5,561 bases of DNA from Actinomycetota bacterium (lineage in GTDB: Bacteria; Actinomycetota; Actinomycetes; Mycobacteriales; Jatrophihabitantaceae). Within the stretch, counting starts at the first letter, position 1; the number at the start of each line of letters is the position of its first letter. The notes under the pieces are model-generated. The model made no database searches, had not been told where the DNA came from, and saw nothing but the letters and a program-made list of their open reading frames with translations. The stretch is from positions 1 through 5,561 of the forward strand of contig JAFAWL010000142.1 of NCBI GenBank assembly GCA_019241805.1, in the 5' to 3' direction. Below are positions 5,445 to 5,561 of this stretch, in pieces. Both the position numbers and the translations under genes were made by a program.

Positions 5445-5561
5445 ATGAAGACGCGCCTGACCGCCGCCGCGATCGGATCGCTCATCGGTCTCATCGTCGC
5501 TGGTGTCGCCATCGGCGTCGGCGCCGTGACCGCTGTGTTCTTCCGCCCGGCGGCCGACCCG
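5445..5561 (+). CDS. Membrane-anchored protein, N-terminal fragment; possibly a molybdopterin (sulfite oxidase-family) oxidoreductase
   Basis: Only the first 39 codons are in the window, reading to the right edge without a stop. After a basic start (MKTRL), one long hydrophobic Gly/Ala/Val/Ile-rich segment spans residues 7-32 and ends in FFRPAADP. This looks like the opening of a multi-helix membrane protein or a membrane anchor. Actinobacterial molybdopterin-dependent oxidoreductases with N-terminal helices often begin this way and, as I recall, can sit near fasciclin and SigK-type genes. That identity is inference from a short hydrophobic stretch plus context. The ATG at 5445 has no Shine-Dalgarno sequence but sits 7 nt after an ECF-like -10 box, suggesting a leaderless transcript. 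No other candidate start gives a similar N-terminus. Confidence 0.6.
   Translation, partial: MKTRLTAAAIGSLIGLIVAGVAIGVGAVTAVFFRPAADP

Noticed and set aside
1..5561. CRISPR array, tRNA, rRNA, insertion sequence or attachment site
   Set aside because: I saw no spaced direct repeats with unique spacers, no tRNA-like cloverleaf or CCA end, no transposase gene and no terminal inverted repeats with target duplications.

Overview
The window is high-GC DNA with the gene style of an actinobacterium. It uses GTG starts, its lipoproteins carry a (V)SAC lipobox followed by Ser/Gly/Thr-rich linkers, and it has a FAS1 lipoprotein resembling mycobacterial MPT83/MPT70. I cannot fix the genus. Mycobacteriales, Nakamurellales or Frankiales-type lineages are plausible by style only.

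Layout: (1) 1-870 (+) is the C-terminal part of a DHA2-type major facilitator exporter, cut by the left edge. (2) 871-1323 is a convergent intergenic region without a credible gene. It holds an 18-bp tandem repeat and a run of hairpins, the last a perfect 15-bp stem just past the next gene's stop. (3) 1324-2640 (-) is a branched-chain-amino-acid-type ABC substrate-binding lipoprotein with no permease or ATPase genes beside it. (4) 2641-3029 is a leader/intergenic stretch. (5) 3030-3662 (-) is a DUF2461/TIGR02453 protein, and 3709-4476 (-) is a classical short-chain dehydrogenase just upstream of it. (6) 4477-4648 is a divergent promoter region. (7) 4649-5332 (+) is a fasciclin-domain lipoprotein followed by a strong hairpin terminator. 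(8) 5445-5561 (+) is the first 39 codons of a membrane-anchored protein cut by the right edge. It is possibly a molybdopterin (sulfite-oxidase family) oxidoreductase.

Most genes look functionally independent. The one suggestive pairing is the fasciclin lipoprotein with the truncated gene after it. The latter has an ECF-sigma-like promoter (GGAACC-N16-CGAATA) placed so that its mRNA would begin at the ATG. A weaker, similarly shaped motif lies upstream of the fasciclin gene. In mycobacteria the MPT70/MPT83 fasciclins are controlled by the ECF factor SigK, so a SigK-like regulon is a reasonable but unproven reading. I see no clear new biological system. The least explained part is the repeat-and-hairpin tract at 1042-1301.
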